From contig NC_079244.1 in assembly GCF_028009165.1 (NCBI RefSeq), forward strand, positions 2,108,001 through 2,172,000: DNA of 64,000 bases. Reading direction: 5' to 3'. This stretch comes from Akanthomyces muscarius. Lineage: Eukaryota; Ascomycota; Sordariomycetes; Hypocreales; Cordycipitaceae. The notes beneath the pieces were generated by a model that was given only the letters and a program-made list of their open reading frames with translations, did not search any database and had not been told where the DNA came from. The position numbers and the translations under genes are program-made. This document shows positions 9,078 to 21,868 of this stretch, piece after piece; positions within the stretch are counted from its first letter, which is position 1; the number at the start of each line of letters is the position of its first letter.

Positions 9078-12000
9078 GGTGGGCGTGGCGTTTGCGACCG
9101 GGAAGAAGGGTGTTTGCGGAGGCGCAAGCAGTCTTGGGGGACGACGAGGCGATACAGGAGAGGGGTAGAAAGTGATTGGCGAGAGTTTGTTATTGTATCG
9201 ATACCAACGTCGTTCGCTTAGGCGGAATGGGCGGTTCGCAGCGTGGGAGTTGGTTGAGGAGGGAGAGGTGACGGATGCGGAAGGGTAGGCGGGAGTGGAT
9301 ATCGCTAGCGGGAGACAAGGTTGGTGTTTTTGGGAAGCAGAGAGCGGCTACTGTTGACGAGAGGAATAGAGTGATGCAACAATAGAAGATGTAGAGAAAA
9401 ACGACAAGTACCAAGCAAGCCTTTGACAAGGGAAGCGGTGATGTTGTGATATGTTTCGGAGAGTGTCGGGGGGGGGTTGTCTGGAGAGACAACCTAGGGA
9501 AGGGGGTCGGGATTGGATTTTGGCGGGCTGGTTTGGAGTGGTGGTGCAGCACCTTTTTTTTTTTTTTTTTTTTTTTTTGCTCCGGCTGGCTTGGGGAGGC
9601 AAGAGCTCAGGCGATTAGCAGCGGACCAGCAGGCCGGGGGGGTCCCTTGGGGCGCATTTTGGGGGTGGGCGAACAGAGGTCCGGAGGGCCAGCAAGCACG
9701 AGAGCTTTGAACTTTTTTTTTTTCTGCGCGGCTCCCATTGGCCGGCAGGATGCCTGCATGCCGAAGTGGGCCACTAGAACGTCAGTCTGCAGCACGGGCC
9801 ATGTCCCGACCCCTGCACTTGCCTCTTTGATTTTTCTGCCTCAGTTTCCCCAAGGGAGAAGCATTCCAGCCAGCAGGTATAAGTTGTGGCATATATTGGC
9901 AGGATATCGGCGGCACTCGTAGGAGTAGGACTGGAAATACATTGCAAAATAATAGCAGCATCAATAGAATTTTTGTACCTGGTTTTACACACAATTGCCT
10001 TTGCTCGTGTCAGTCACGCTCGGCATCCCCTTGATGTTTGGAGTGATGAATCAAAAAAAGCTCACACCGCCCACATTTTCCAGGTTCCCCACTCAGCCTC
10101 GGAGGCGCAGGAGTGTGTGCCGGTAAGTAGGTAATGTAGGGGTCCAGGTCTTGGTCCAGGCTGGCGCTGGCCGCACTGGTTGGTACCGCCGCCACACTAC
10201 TGCGCGGTGTGGTGTTGGTACTTGTATTAATCTGTACCGAGTACTTGCGTCGGCTGGCTTTGTTTGCATCTCTGCAACATGGCGGTAAAAAAAAAACAAA
10301 AAAAAAACATGACGATGCAGATGAAAAAGTCATGGACAAAGACATCCTTTTACTTTGCATGGCCGCCCGATAAACCCAGCCGGCAGCGCAATACCAAGGA
10401 CAGCATCATACTGGCGACTGTAAATCCACAGCACTGTCCACCGTCACCCACTCTGGCCATCGGACACTCCAGGTTTTTGTCGCCACGGCCACCTGCGCTT
10501 CATTTATTTTTTTCTCGTCCAAGTCTTCCCCCCCGGTTTGCTCTGAATAATTTCTCTCTCGCCACGGCTTGATTCAGCAAAGATGCCCCGCCAAGGCCTG
10601 CTCCTTTGGGTGAATTAGGGAGGTCCCTGTGCCCATCCGTGGCCAATCGCCGCTCGCCTAATTTATGCCTGTCATCCCTCGGCGACCGAATGTTTGTCCT
10701 CGCTGTTATCATTGTGCCGTCACCTGGGCGTGTGCAATAATATCAATATCAACCGGCGTATATACAAACAGTTCTGGCATATACAAACAAGCCAGTATAA
10801 CAGACTGTTGCTGCTAAATTAAATCCATTGAACCTTTTCTCTCACCAGCCCATCATCCCAGGTGCACCGGTTCGTCGCCAGCGTCTACAACTTTCACACG
10901 CCTAATAACTACCCTACCTACCTACGCAACTACGCTACTCAGCGCTCGCATGACACAAGTCGCGGTGAGCAAGCATCACCACCATGCCTGCCTGCGACTT
11001 GCATGATGCGCTGCTCTGCACAATCACCTGCGTTGAAAACTGGAGCCGCCGAACCGCACCATCTAAAATCCTGCAAGACACGGTCCTGGTAAAATACTGG
11101 TACGCTTTGGATCAGTCAATGATTATCGGCAGCGACGGTCCTGTACGAGTCGTGACATCAACCGCCCCTCTCTCGTCCAAGATTGGCAAAGAAAGAAAAA
11201 AAAAATCATATGCCCACCCACATTTGTTTGGAGCTACGCTAGCGGCAGCTTTCCCTCCAACCAAGGTTACTGGCACTGAGTTGCTGAGGAACTGACCAAA
11301 TTATTAACAGCAACACACAGACACTGGCAGTGGTTGCTTTTATTAGGAGACTGAACTGACTGCCTGATTCGTAGCAGAATGCCTGGTGCTCTTTGCCCAG
11401 ACTCGCCGCCGTCACCGCAGCTGGTGGTAGCAAACACTCGCCGTCATCTGCGGAGCACGCTCTCGTCTCGCTTCCACATTCATTTCTTTCATTGACTCTA
11501 CAATGAAAGAGAGAGACAGACATCAATAAGACTTGCAACAAGCTTGCCAGAGTCGTCCATCCACACAGCTGGCCGTACTGAGTACACCCTTCATCTCTCG
11601 CCCTCCCGTCACTCTCGCATCGTCGCCCGCCTCAGCCAACTCACCATGCGGCTCTGTTCGAAAACACCTTCTGGTGGGGAGCTTGCTATTTTAGCCTCTT
11701 CCTAGTTCCGCCGCCGCCCGACGGACAGGCTCCATGGTCACGGTGACGGCAACAGCTCCTGCTGCCCGCCCCCCATCTGACCATCTTGCATCGTTAGCCA
11801 CTCGCGTGCGGGCGTCCTTCTCCCGCCCCTCTTGCTCGTCGCGCCACCCTGCTTGCCCGTGTAAGCCGGCCAAGAGGGATGCGAGAGCCCGGGTGTTTGA
11901 GGACTGGAACCTGCCGCTTTCTACCAACAGCAAGCATCTGGACCATCGTCTTGCGGGTTTCAACTACTGAGCACTTCAAGACCATGGCAATGTCGTCAAC

Positions 12001-13858
12001 TCCCTGGCCCTTCCTCCTCGTACTTGACAGTACTGAGTAAGTACTGGTAAGCTGCTCACACTGTGATGGTCGAACAGCCCCGATTATGACCCTCTCTGCT
12101 CGCGCGACTGTAATTTCTCGGCTTCTCGTCAAAGAGAAAAAAAAACAGGGACCCTCAATTTTATTCTCGTCGTTGTGGAACTGCCAACTGCCCGCTTGTT
12201 GCCGTAGTAAAGGTACCAACAGGCTCCGCTCACCACGATAATATTGGCTAGCTATCGTCCAACATATGGAGCAAAAACGCAGGTACGAGACTTTCCACTG
12301 GGGCCCTGTGGCTTGCATCCCTCGGCCTGCTTTCTTTCTTTTCATCTCTGCACGATGCCCCGGTTTATCCTTCTGGTCTGGCCGATTATTGTTAGCAGCC
12401 GACTGCCCTCGTCTTCGGCGAGCTGTTCCACCGTGCTTATAGCTGTGCTAGTAAAACCAGTAAGTAGAGGACGGTTGTAAGATGTCTGTGCACTGCCCGC
12501 CCGTCGACCGGACGGGCGCATAATGTCCGCAAACGAACGTGCCCCGATAAGCTTTGGCCTAGTCTGCCATCCATCGGCTGGCTGTCACCAACAACCCGAC
12601 CCCTCCTCAGTCGTCGCAAATAAGGTTGCTGTCGCTGAACAGAGCTGCGATGATGAGTAGAAAAGTCAAGGTTGAAAAACATGAATCAAGCAGCACAAAA
12701 AAGGCATGACCTAGATGTAGTGTCGCGATTGGTTGACGATGGTGTCCGCCATCAGCCGGCTCCTCCGTCATTGTGCCACGGCCAGGATATCAAGGCCAAC
12801 AGGTGATGGCGGCCAGACTACTGATTGATCGGATTGGATACATTCTACCCCTCGTCACCTGCTTCTTCTCAGACTCTCCGATGTTTGGTTTAGCTAGTGT
12901 CGTCCATCGACGAATGGGCAATTGCGGCTGCAGACTATCACGCCAATCGACGCAGCTTCGCGATTCGGGCGGGGAAGCTTGATCTGCGTTGCGTTCATTC
13001 CAGCTGGGAGTAGAGCCGCACGACTTGCTCTAGCTTGACTTTCAATTTCGGCCAACGCTGCTCTGTGCAGTCACTCTGCACTGGCCAGTCCTAGTCTGAG
13101 ACGTGAGACATGTGTGAACTCGAACCGCTCTGATCACGGCCGCTGTTTTCCCCCATTCAACACTAAAAGCTACATAAAATACTTAGCTACAAGATCTGAG
13201 CCGTTGTCCAAGTATCGTTGTGCTACGCTGCATTGCGCCGTAGATGCCTTTCAACCGTCGTCCTGTACATCTAGGCCCGTAAGTCAGCACAGTGCTGGCG
13301 GTAACTGAAGCACGCACTCCTGCGCAGCGGAGCAAAACTTAGTCTCTGTGCATAAATCTTCCAATGTTACATCAACATTCTGATCAATCTAGACATGCCT
13401 GCAATCTTCATTGCGCAATGCGTCTTCTCGATATCGGACCGCGAGAGGGGCCAGTGACTCATCGGCATATGCTCGGCTAACAGCTTGACGTTCTTCAATG
13501 TACGTAATCCTGTTACTGCAAAGCTCTCCTCCGTTGTCCACGCCGTCCACTTACACGCCTTTCTCAGTCCACTTTGGCTCGTCAACACCAAGGGCGCGCG
13601 AGCGGAGCTGGGTATGAGTCGTCGCATACAAACGCAACCGCACGGCTCTATACTCGTAAGAGTCAAATTGCCTCTTCTTTTACTTCTATAAAAGCTTTCA
13701 AGCTTGTCCATCAATCTCGAGATAAGCCAAACGGCACGACTCTGGGCTCACTTATACAACCCCTCACTCACCTATACACCCTCCTCACTCACCCACCCCG
13801 CTTCAGCTCCCTCTCTTCATCTCTCAGGAAGCACTTTCCACGAAAACAACAGCAAACC
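9078..13858. other. 4.8 kb gene-free region between divergent GDS1-like and PhzF-like genes
   Basis: No frame here shows a recognisable protein, and the short ATG frames have no visible conserved motifs. The region holds homopolymer tracts (T25 at 9554-9578, T11 at 9713-9723, A-runs around 10287-10309). Three copies of a GTACYGAGTA(C) string lie at 10234, 11575 and 12030, and many C/T-rich patches suggest leaders. It may contain long 5' leaders with introns, a non-coding transcript or a degenerated gene; the sequence alone does not decide. Confidence 0.5.
9554..9578. repeat. poly-T tract, 25 nt
   Basis: There are 25 consecutive T residues on the plus strand, about 480 bp upstream of the GDS1-like start codon. 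On the coding strand of that gene it reads as poly-A. It could be a nucleosome-depleting promoter element or a relic of a retroposed poly-A tail; no target-site duplication was evident. Confidence 0.8.
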
Positions 13859-14803
13859 ATGGAGCTTCCCTTTGAGACGTACGACGTCTTCACCGACACA
13901 CCCTACCGCGGCAACCCCCTCGCCGTCGTCACCATCCCCGCCGACCTCCCCGCGCCGCCCACCCAGGCCCAGAAGCAGGCCGTCGCGCGCGAGTTCAACC
14001 TCTCCGAGACCATCTTCATCCACGAGCCCGCCTCGTCCAGCAGCTCGTCGTCCCGCACCGTCGACATATTCGTCACCAATGCCGAGATTCCCTTTGCCGG
14101 GCACCCCACCATCGGTGCCGCCGTGTCCCTCCTGAGCGGCAGCGGCGCCGTCGACACCATCGTCACCAAGGCCGGCCCCATCCCCGTGTCCAGCACCGGG
14201 CCCAACGCCGCGCGCGCCGCCATCCCGCACAACGTCCACCTGCACGCCAAGAAGCTCCGCGACCTCGCCTCTTCCTCTGCGCACCTCCTCGAGGGCCTCT
14301 CCGCCGTCCCCGCCGTGCGCGCCGCCGAGCTCGACGCCCCCATCTACAGCATCGTCAACGGCATGGCCTTTGTCCTCATTGAGCTGCCGTCGCTCGAGGT
14401 CCTCGCGCAGGCGGCCGAGTCGCCGTTTACCGGCCCCGTCGGGGCGCTCCTCGACGAGGGGTGGCGGTCGGGCCTGTGCTGCCGCTTCTACTACGTGCGG
14501 ACGGGCACGTCGCGCACCGGCGAGGAGGACGGCGTGGAGGTGGTGACGCTGCGCACGCGCATGATTGACGCGCTGTGCGAGGACCCCGCCACGGGATCGG
14601 CGTCGTCGGCGCTGTGCTGCTACCTGAGCGCCGCGCTGGGGGAGCAGAAGGCGGCGAAGCGGCGCTACGAGCTGACGCAGGGCGTGGAGATGGGTCGCGA
14701 GAGCAACATTGTCGTCGACGTGACGATGAAGGACAATACAATTGACCAGGCCCATCTCTCTGGCCAGGCCGTCAAGGTCATGAAGGGCACTCTGGTTATC
14801 TAG
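13859..14803 (+). CDS. PhzF-like (phenazine biosynthesis-like) isomerase family protein
   Basis: Single-exon gene, 314 aa, in the usual size range for the PhzF/diaminopimelate-epimerase-like fold. The start ATG at 13859 is followed by FETYDVFTDTPYRGNPLAVV, typical of the family N-terminus. The catalytic-Glu region is FNLSETIF, and FAGHPTIGAAVSLL and EDPATGSASSAL are the paired anion-binding turns of the two half-domains. Yeast relatives (YHI9) and bacterial PhzF share the fold. The substrate of this fungal member is unknown, and no phenazine genes are nearby, so a phenazine role should not be inferred. The third codon position is almost entirely G or C. The gene converges with NOT1. Confidence 0.92.
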   Translation: MELPFETYDVFTDTPYRGNPLAVVTIPADLPAPPTQAQKQAVAREFNLSETIFIHEPASSSSSSSRTVDIFVTNAEIPFAGHPTIGAAVSLLSGSGAVDTIVTKAGPIPVSSTGPNAARAAIPHNVHLHAKKLRDLASSSAHLLEGLSAVPAVRAAELDAPIYSIVNGMAFVLIELPSLEVLAQAAESPFTGPVGALLDEGWRSGLCCRFYYVRTGTSRTGEEDGVEVVTLRTRMIDALCEDPATGSASSALCCYLSAALGEQKAAKRRYELTQGVEMGRESNIVVDVTMKDNTIDQAHLSGQAVKVMKGTLVI

Positions 14804-15196
14804 TACTATGGATTATTGGCGACGTAGTACACGCAGGTAGCCGTGAAGAAGCATCATATTGAAAAATGTATGCAAAGCCGAAAACCAACTTTTGCGCCGT
14901 GGTATTATCTCAAACATCTCCAGTCTCTTCCCCTATTATTATACATTGATGCATTAAACTTAATACAAGAAATTTCGTCGCTGGACCCAAACGTCCACAT
15001 CCCCCAATGCGGAGGTCTGGCTCTCTCGCTGACGTCATTTCCGCCGTTTCCAAATACTTCATGCAACACTTCAAAACCATTTTACCCTCCTTGTTTAATG
15101 CTCTCATATCATGCAAGCAAAACGCCTTGCCTGCTACTCGTAAACATCGCATCGGCGTCAGTAGCCGAGCATTCTAGAAGGTTCAACGGCGAGCTC
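14804..15196. other. convergent 3' intergenic region (PhzF-like / NOT1)
   Basis: This 393 bp AT-richer region lies between two stop codons. The minus-strand frame of the large NOT1 exon can be read on to 15109 if the last intron is ignored, but that read-through tail does not resemble NOT1. No separate gene was recognised. Confidence 0.5.
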
Positions 15197-18100
15197 CTAA
15201 ACTCGCTGAAGAATAGTATGAAATCGTTCTGCCACCTAGACAACATGTTAGCACTTGTTGGACAAAATAAGTAGCCTGAGAAACATACCTCCGGAGTAGA
15301 CTTGATGAATGGCAGATCGAAGAACATGTACTTTTCGTTCTTGACAAGCTCGACGACCATGTACATCAGTCCCCATGGCTGTGGCCAGAATCCAATGAGC
15401 CTCTCGAGCAAGACTCTTGTGATCTCCTGGCGAATGTCCGTGTCTTCCGGGTCATGTAGGTCATTGCCAAAAATGTGCAGCAGCAGCTGGCTAAAGAACT
15501 CGGTGTGCAAGTTTGGGTATCGTAGCTGGTTGATCATGCTCGATACAAGATAGTATCTAGCCTCCGGCGACACCTCGTGCACAAGCACAGACAAGGCCGC
15601 AGCCTCCGGCTCCTTGCCGTTGATGGTAATCGGTTCCGTGCCGGACATGCGCTCTGCTGCCTGGTTGCCAAGATAAATAACAATGGCATTAATGACATCA
15701 ATGTTGGCAGAGACTGGGACCTGGCCAAACGTGGCTTCGTGATTGGAACCAGTGCTCATGCTGTGGACAATTTGGGCCATAATGCCCTCGGAAGTGGCGC
15801 CTTGGACTACTTGTTCAACACCCTCCAGAAGCCCCGCCTGCTGCAGAATAGCTTTCGAGTCATCCACGAGACCTGGGTAGACCTTGGTCTCTGCGTGTTC
15901 AGCAGTATTCTTGCCCTTGGTGACCACCTTTGTGTAGCCGTGCTGTGGCTGTGCAGCGAGGACAGCGTTGAGAAGCTGAGAGCAGTGGGCTGGGAGGGCC
16001 TTGTAAATATCAACGTGATGCGCGGCAACAAAGTCAGCAAAGTCATGCTGAAGAATGACGAGAAGCTTGAGCGTGGCCCGATACAGCTCTTTGGCGACAG
16101 GTGACACGCTAAAAGCGTTAAGCTGCTCGCCCAAGCAGCTCAAAAGCTGACACAGAAGCTTGGAGAACTGCTTCCACCCCGCGTGATCAGGCACAGACAG
16201 CAAGTTTGGCATGAAGGACCGGTGCTGCAGGAGCGAGAGCCAGCCAAAGACGAAACCAGGCAGATGGAACGGGCCGAGCGGCTCCATTCTGCTGGCGACA
16301 GTCAACATGATTTGCCTCGATTCATCCTCTGGTAGCTGATCGCAAACACTGTGCAGCTCGTGCAGCAACATCGAGAGCAGGCGGAAAAAGAGCCTCTGAT
16401 TGAAGTGCTCACCACGATTCGTGTGATGATGATAAACCACCAAAGTGATGATAACAAACACCGAGTCGACAAATGATGCACGGGTAGTAACACCATCTTG
16501 GTGCATGCTGACAAACACGCCAATGAGCTTTGCAAGAGCATCAATCATGATGTAGCCGTCGCCTCCAGCGTGGATCAGGTGCTCGAAGCGTTCAACAGAC
16601 AGATCGATGCCTGTGCGGACAAAAAGAAAGAAGTCGTTCTTGTTGCGAATAACTTGTGTAGCGCGTAGCTGCTTGACAAATGCATCGACTGCGGAGCTCG
16701 ATGCATTCTGGTTGTTACACAAGTGCACCCATTCGTCGAAAACATATTCCATTTGATCCTGTCTCGAGGAGGACTCGTTTCCGTTGCCTTGAGATGGCTG
16801 GTACATACCAGAGCCAACAAGCTTGCCCTTGAGCCTTTGTCCGACAGCAGAGTCACCATCCGCGTTTATCCAGCTCCATGCCGCCTCCAAGGTGCGAACG
16901 AAGTCAGCATAGAGAGCAATAGGGCGGCTATTCAGCAGAACGAGATCAAACATCTGCTCCACGAAGTCGAGGGAGCCTTCCTTTCTGGCATCCATAGCCT
17001 TCGACATGGCAAGGTCGATGCTTCTCCAATCGAGGAGATCAGTCCGCGTGAGAGCAGCAAGTAGAGGCAAGCTGAGGAAGCTGCTCCCTGGCTGCTGGCT
17101 GAATAGGGCACGCACGCGGCTGTTCAAGCCGGGACCGGAAATCTTGCGCAATGTTTCCATGACGTGAACAAGGCTCTCCAGAGTTAGGTTATCTTCAACC
17201 TGCTGGAAAATAACAGCAGTGATCTGCTCGGCAGCGTAAATGGGAAATTCCTCCGAGCTCTGGGATGTTTTGATGATCAACTGAACCAGCGCGTCGACAA
17301 CGTCAAGAACTTGGTGAGGGCGAGGCAAGTCGGCAAAGTGTTCTACGCGGGCCTCGCCAGCGGCACGGAGTAATTCCTGCAGCAATTTGGTAAGGCGCTC
17401 TGCCAGACCATGCGCTTCCATGGGATAGCTGCTGGACCTTCCGTTCGACATGCCTCCCGCAGTGCTTTGGAGAGGACCATAGGGCTGCATCTGTGATCCG
17501 AGCTGCTGAAGTGAAGGTGTTTCGGCAGGAGTGGGTATGTTTGGCAGGGTGGAGAAAGGCTCTTGCAGCACCTCGTTGGCAAGTGATCTTGTTGCATCAG
17601 ACGCGGACGGCTCGTGGTTAGCGCCAGAAGCGACCGTGGTCGTGGTGTTGCGCGGCTGGCGGGCAAAGTCTTCATATATGGCCATTTGCTCAGGGTTCAG
17701 ACCAGGCATGTTCGGAGACAGCTTGAAAGGGTTGGGAATGGTCATCGCCCATCGGTTGATATTTGCCGGGTACGAAGACTCGTTAGGATGCTGGGCCTTG
17801 AATCGGCGCCTCGCGTCGAAATCAGATTCGAGAAGCTCCTCAATCTCAGGCACAGCGCGTTCTTCAGCTTGTTGCTCGATGATGTTGCAGGCGAGATCGA
17901 GGTTCGAGTTAACACACATGATAATCGTCCCCTCCGGAAGACCAGACGGAAGATCGTTTGAAAGATTGCGCATGTAGTTTGTCAAATTCGCTCTCAGAGG
18001 TTCCTTGGACGTCACAAGAGCCAGGCTCCCAGCCGTGGCCTTGACCATATTAATGGCTGACGTGCGGATCCTATTCTCATCTGGCTCTGAAACAAAATCT

Positions 18101-21100
18101 TTTCTGATCATCTGCTGTGTCGAAATTGCGGCGATCGTGACTGACCGGTCAACGACGGGTTGGATAATATCCTCCAAGGCGCGGCTGACAGCGCTCCGCA
18201 CAATTTCGCTCAGCCTAGCAGTGCTTACCACCATCTCGTTTGTGGGCGGAATAGTGATCTGAGAACTCAGGTCAGGAATGGTCGGCGCCACAGCTTGAGG
18301 GGAGAGACCAGCAACGACCCCTGAGCCAAGACCATTCAACGGTATTCCTTCGTATGGCTCAAGCGACTCAATGGCCAGCACTGCCGCAGGCTCCTCCACT
18401 GCTGGCCTATTAAGAATTTCGCCGGAGGGCTCGATACTCTTGTGATCGAGGCTGAGACCCTTGCAGAGGACTTCAATCTCGAACTTGAGATTTAGTTTGA
18501 GCTCGGCGTGATGATATAGTTCGATTAATAAATATATGATGTCCATCAGCCACGGGTTCGGGGGTCGAAAGACGACTGATGTGGCGCCTTGCAGAAGCAC
18601 TTTGCAAACGAAAGGGATCACCACAATGAGCCTCTTCGTATCGTGAGCCTCGATGAGCAGTTGCTTGAAGGCAATATTTTTATGCTTGATAGGCCTGTCG
18701 CGAGCAAGTGTCAGGAGACCAAGCCAGCCACCAAGGTTCTTCAAGTGTGTCCGCTCCGTCGAGTTCTGCATGGTGGCTTCAGAGTTGAGCATGCGAGCGA
18801 CGCTGATATAGGTCTCTCTAAGCACCTCGCTCCATAGAGACGGATCTTCAAAGAATTTTACCAAGTCAAGGTATACATGGTGGTAGTTTGGCTGCAGCTT
18901 TGCCCGCTCTGCCACCAGATGACTGGCAAACCACTGCTGATGCTTCTCATTCAATACCTCCTGAAGATCCAAGCAGGAGGAATCGAGAGTCTGCTCTGTA
19001 ATGTTGTTGAGAACGAACTGGATCTTGCCTTGCTCATCCTCGTCGGGGTCCTCATATCCGGCCCCTGGGGGAACAGGGTCAGTACCAAGAGCTGTGAATG
19101 GTGCGGTTGGCCGATCGGCTACGGCAAGATCGTCGCCATTACCGTTCGCTAGGGCATCGCCAGCGAAGCCCATCGAATGGGGAGTGCCGGCGCTGCCTCG
19201 TCCTCTAGACGAATCATCTTCATGCTCGCGAACAATCTCTTCAGCCTTTTTGTAGGCCTCCGTGTTTTGTAAGCCAGGAACCTGAATTAACTGCTTACAG
19301 AATCCAGGCCATTCCCGGAATCGAGAAAATAATTGTAGCAGAGCTTGCAAGCCGAATTTGTACATCTGCTCATCCGGGGGGTGATCACGGACGGCCTCAA
19401 GAATCATCCCAAGACCGATCTTGAGCGGAAGGTCAGAAATCAACTTGTGGGAAATTATGCCACCAAAAAGAACAGCCGTGGTTGCCAAAGCTTCGAGAGG
19501 ATAGTCGACGTAGTGGGTGTATTCGTCGAATAAGCCGTGAATCATGCAAGCGAAGACGTCCTGGTCGAGCATATCTCTGGAATGCTTGTATTGACCGAGA
19601 ATACTTGCAATGGTACGAACGGGGATTTCGTCGCTGTACATTCGCTTGTAGTGCTCCTCCATCTTGTTGTTGGCTGCCAGCGGGAGACTGTTACCATGTG
19701 CTGAGTTGGCATCGATGATGTCGTCATAGCCTTCGCCGTAGTTGATGAGTCGTGGGTAGGCTGTGATGCACTGACGCTGGACAATGATAAGGTCGTGAAG
19801 CGGAGCCCTGGGCATCAAGTCCTCAAGAATCTGTAGCAAAGTAGATACGGTGCGGACTTGAAGTGGTGTTGTAGACTTGGGCAGGTGCGCATTCTCCGGT
19901 CGTTGATATTCCATTTCTTTGCTAGCCTTGATCATGAGGAACTGAAGCAAGGTTTTAGAAATCTCCGTGCTTCGGTCAGCGTTGTATCTGGCCCATTTGG
20001 AGAGATCAAGGTATCCTTCGGCGTGAGCCAGCGCTGCTAGATCAAGACCGAATCCATTTGGTAGATAAACGAGCTCATCCAGCCAGCTGTGTTTAACGGC
20101 ATGCTCGAAAATAAGTGGCAGATCGCTGGACTTGACAGCGTGTGCGTCAATCAGGCGCTGGCCTACCCATTCCTTGTCTTTCCGCCAAAGGCTGTCGAGC
20201 ACGAAATCATACTCGGGAGAGCGTTTGTACAGAAAGTTCTCGAACAATGAGCCTAAGGTCTCGACCGCCATGTTCGCCCAAGACTGTCTGGGAACATCAA
20301 ATGCAGAAACAAGGAAGATATCGAGGTTCGGAACTACGACCTCCTGGAACAGTCGTTTGGCTTCGATCGTTTGGGAGGCGTGGATTGAAGACAGTGCAGC
20401 GTTGAAGATGGCCGACAGAGCTGCGACAGAAACGAGGGGGTGTCTGACAGCGATTGCAGCCCGCTCACGTACTTTCTGTGCCGAGTTTGCGTAGTCCTCA
20501 AGGGTAATGCTTCGCTGTAGACCCGGAATGGTGGTTGCATCGAGTTGCTCTGGCGTTAAGGAAGCGTAAGCGCTTACGAAAGACAGTTGTGCCTCTGGTT
20601 CAGACCATGTGCCACCCCAGAGTCGCTGAATGTCCAGACTAGACTTGGGATCCTCGGCTACTGGCAAGAGAGCCCTGTACAAGCGCAGGAACTGAGCCGA
20701 TGCGATCCTTGCAGTAGGCTGGTCGAAGGATACAACGACGTCATTCCAGTCAAATGTCTTCGGCACGATTCGGCGGAGAGCAGAGACTAAAATCGAAGGG
20801 TCATGCTCAGGTGCTTGTGTGATAGTCACAAATGTAAGTGCAGAGGAAACTTGCTCAGGAGTTAGCTGGAAGTTGCCGTGCCGTGCTTGCAGATGCGACA
20901 AGCACGACTCTTCATCGCGGGTCACCTCAGGTCCAGCTTTTTGTATGTACCTAGCCAATGCATTGGCAGGCTTGTCAGTGAGAACGCGCGCAAGATCTAA
21001 AGCAGCCAAAACCTGCGAAGGAGGGGCTTGATCCAGTTTTGCGTATCGCTTCACAATAGCTTCGTGGAGCTGGCGTCGAGAGGAGCCAGTGAAGCTTGGG

Positions 21101-21868
21101 GGGTGAAACTGGACGAATCGATCGATGACTAGCGCCATGAAGTCAGGAGTGAGATCTGTGTGCACATCAGCCAACTCCAGCATGTGTGCAAATGTACTGA
21201 AGTTGGTAGATAGAATTGCATCGGCCTTTGTCTTCAGATCAACCCTTGACCCCATTTTGAAGGCGAGCGCAAGCAGAGTTTTCATGAGAGGATCCAGCTT
21301 GAAGTGTTCCATGAAGGTAGATAGGTCAAAGTCTCGGAAAATATCCTCAGTCCCGCTTTCAACAGATTCTGCAATTTTGAGCGCTTGTTCAGGGTCGATG
21401 GCAATCTTCCGCATTTCGCTGACGAGGATGTGGTAGTTGCCAGGGTTGGCAACTGGCCTGTTTAGGCCAGGAAATATTTGTGGCGCATTGCCGACAACTA
21501 GTCGGGTGAAGTATTTGGTGAAGACTTCCATGCCGTGGTCATCGATAAGCTGTGGTGGAGATGGCGGATTAGACATATGCTTTCATCAACGTAAGAAGAA
21601 GCGACTGGATGCTTACTTTTCTGAGCTGTTCAATCTGCAATTCCCACTTGGCTCTGTCCTTGTCCTCCTTGATCGTGCTGAGGAGGAGGTATACTTGCGC
21701 GACAACAATCTTGGTAAGGGAGCTGGCCCCCGTCGGACTGCTGGTGCTGGGGCTGGCGCCAGCACTGAGAACACCAGTGTGCGATGGATGCGGAGAGTGG
21801 ATAGAACCTGTCTGGAGGGCTTGGGCAGGATTTGGCGAAAATGATCCCGCTCTTGGTGGAGGGACCAT
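15197..21868 (-). CDS. not1: NOT1 / CNOT1, scaffold of the CCR4-NOT deadenylase complex
   Basis: Predicted complement(join(15197..15235, 15289..21549, 21617..21868)), 2183 aa. The central exon alone is 6261 nt. NOT1 holds the CCR4-NOT complex together for mRNA deadenylation and transcriptional control. Recognisable blocks are the N-terminal exon SSLTKIVVAQVYLLLSTIKED joined to LIDDHGMEVFTKYFTRL, and long HEAT-like helices to about residue 900. A MIF4G/CAF1-binding region lies near 950-1135 (LNEKHQQWFASHL...NLGGWLGLLTLARDRPI), the CNOT9-binding DUF3819 near 1190-1320, and the NOT1 C-terminal superhelix at about 1720-2171. A last 12-residue exon (VAERFHTILQRV) restores the usual C-terminus. The N-terminal Met is uncertain: 21868 is preferred, but the frame stays open to an ATG at 22225, adding 119 residues. 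It is divergent from the F-BAR gene. Confidence 0.95.

Noticed and set aside
13817..14755. 312-codon minus-strand open frame
   Set aside because: It is antisense to the PhzF-like gene and explained by its strong GC3 bias.
13859..14803. Phenazine or other secondary-metabolite cluster around the PhzF-like gene
   Set aside because: No synthase, transporter or tailoring genes are nearby; the neighbours are housekeeping genes.
15109..15286. Read-through C-terminus of the large NOT1 frame
   Set aside because: Splicing at 15236-15288 gives the expected short NOT1 terminus; the read-through peptide does not resemble it.
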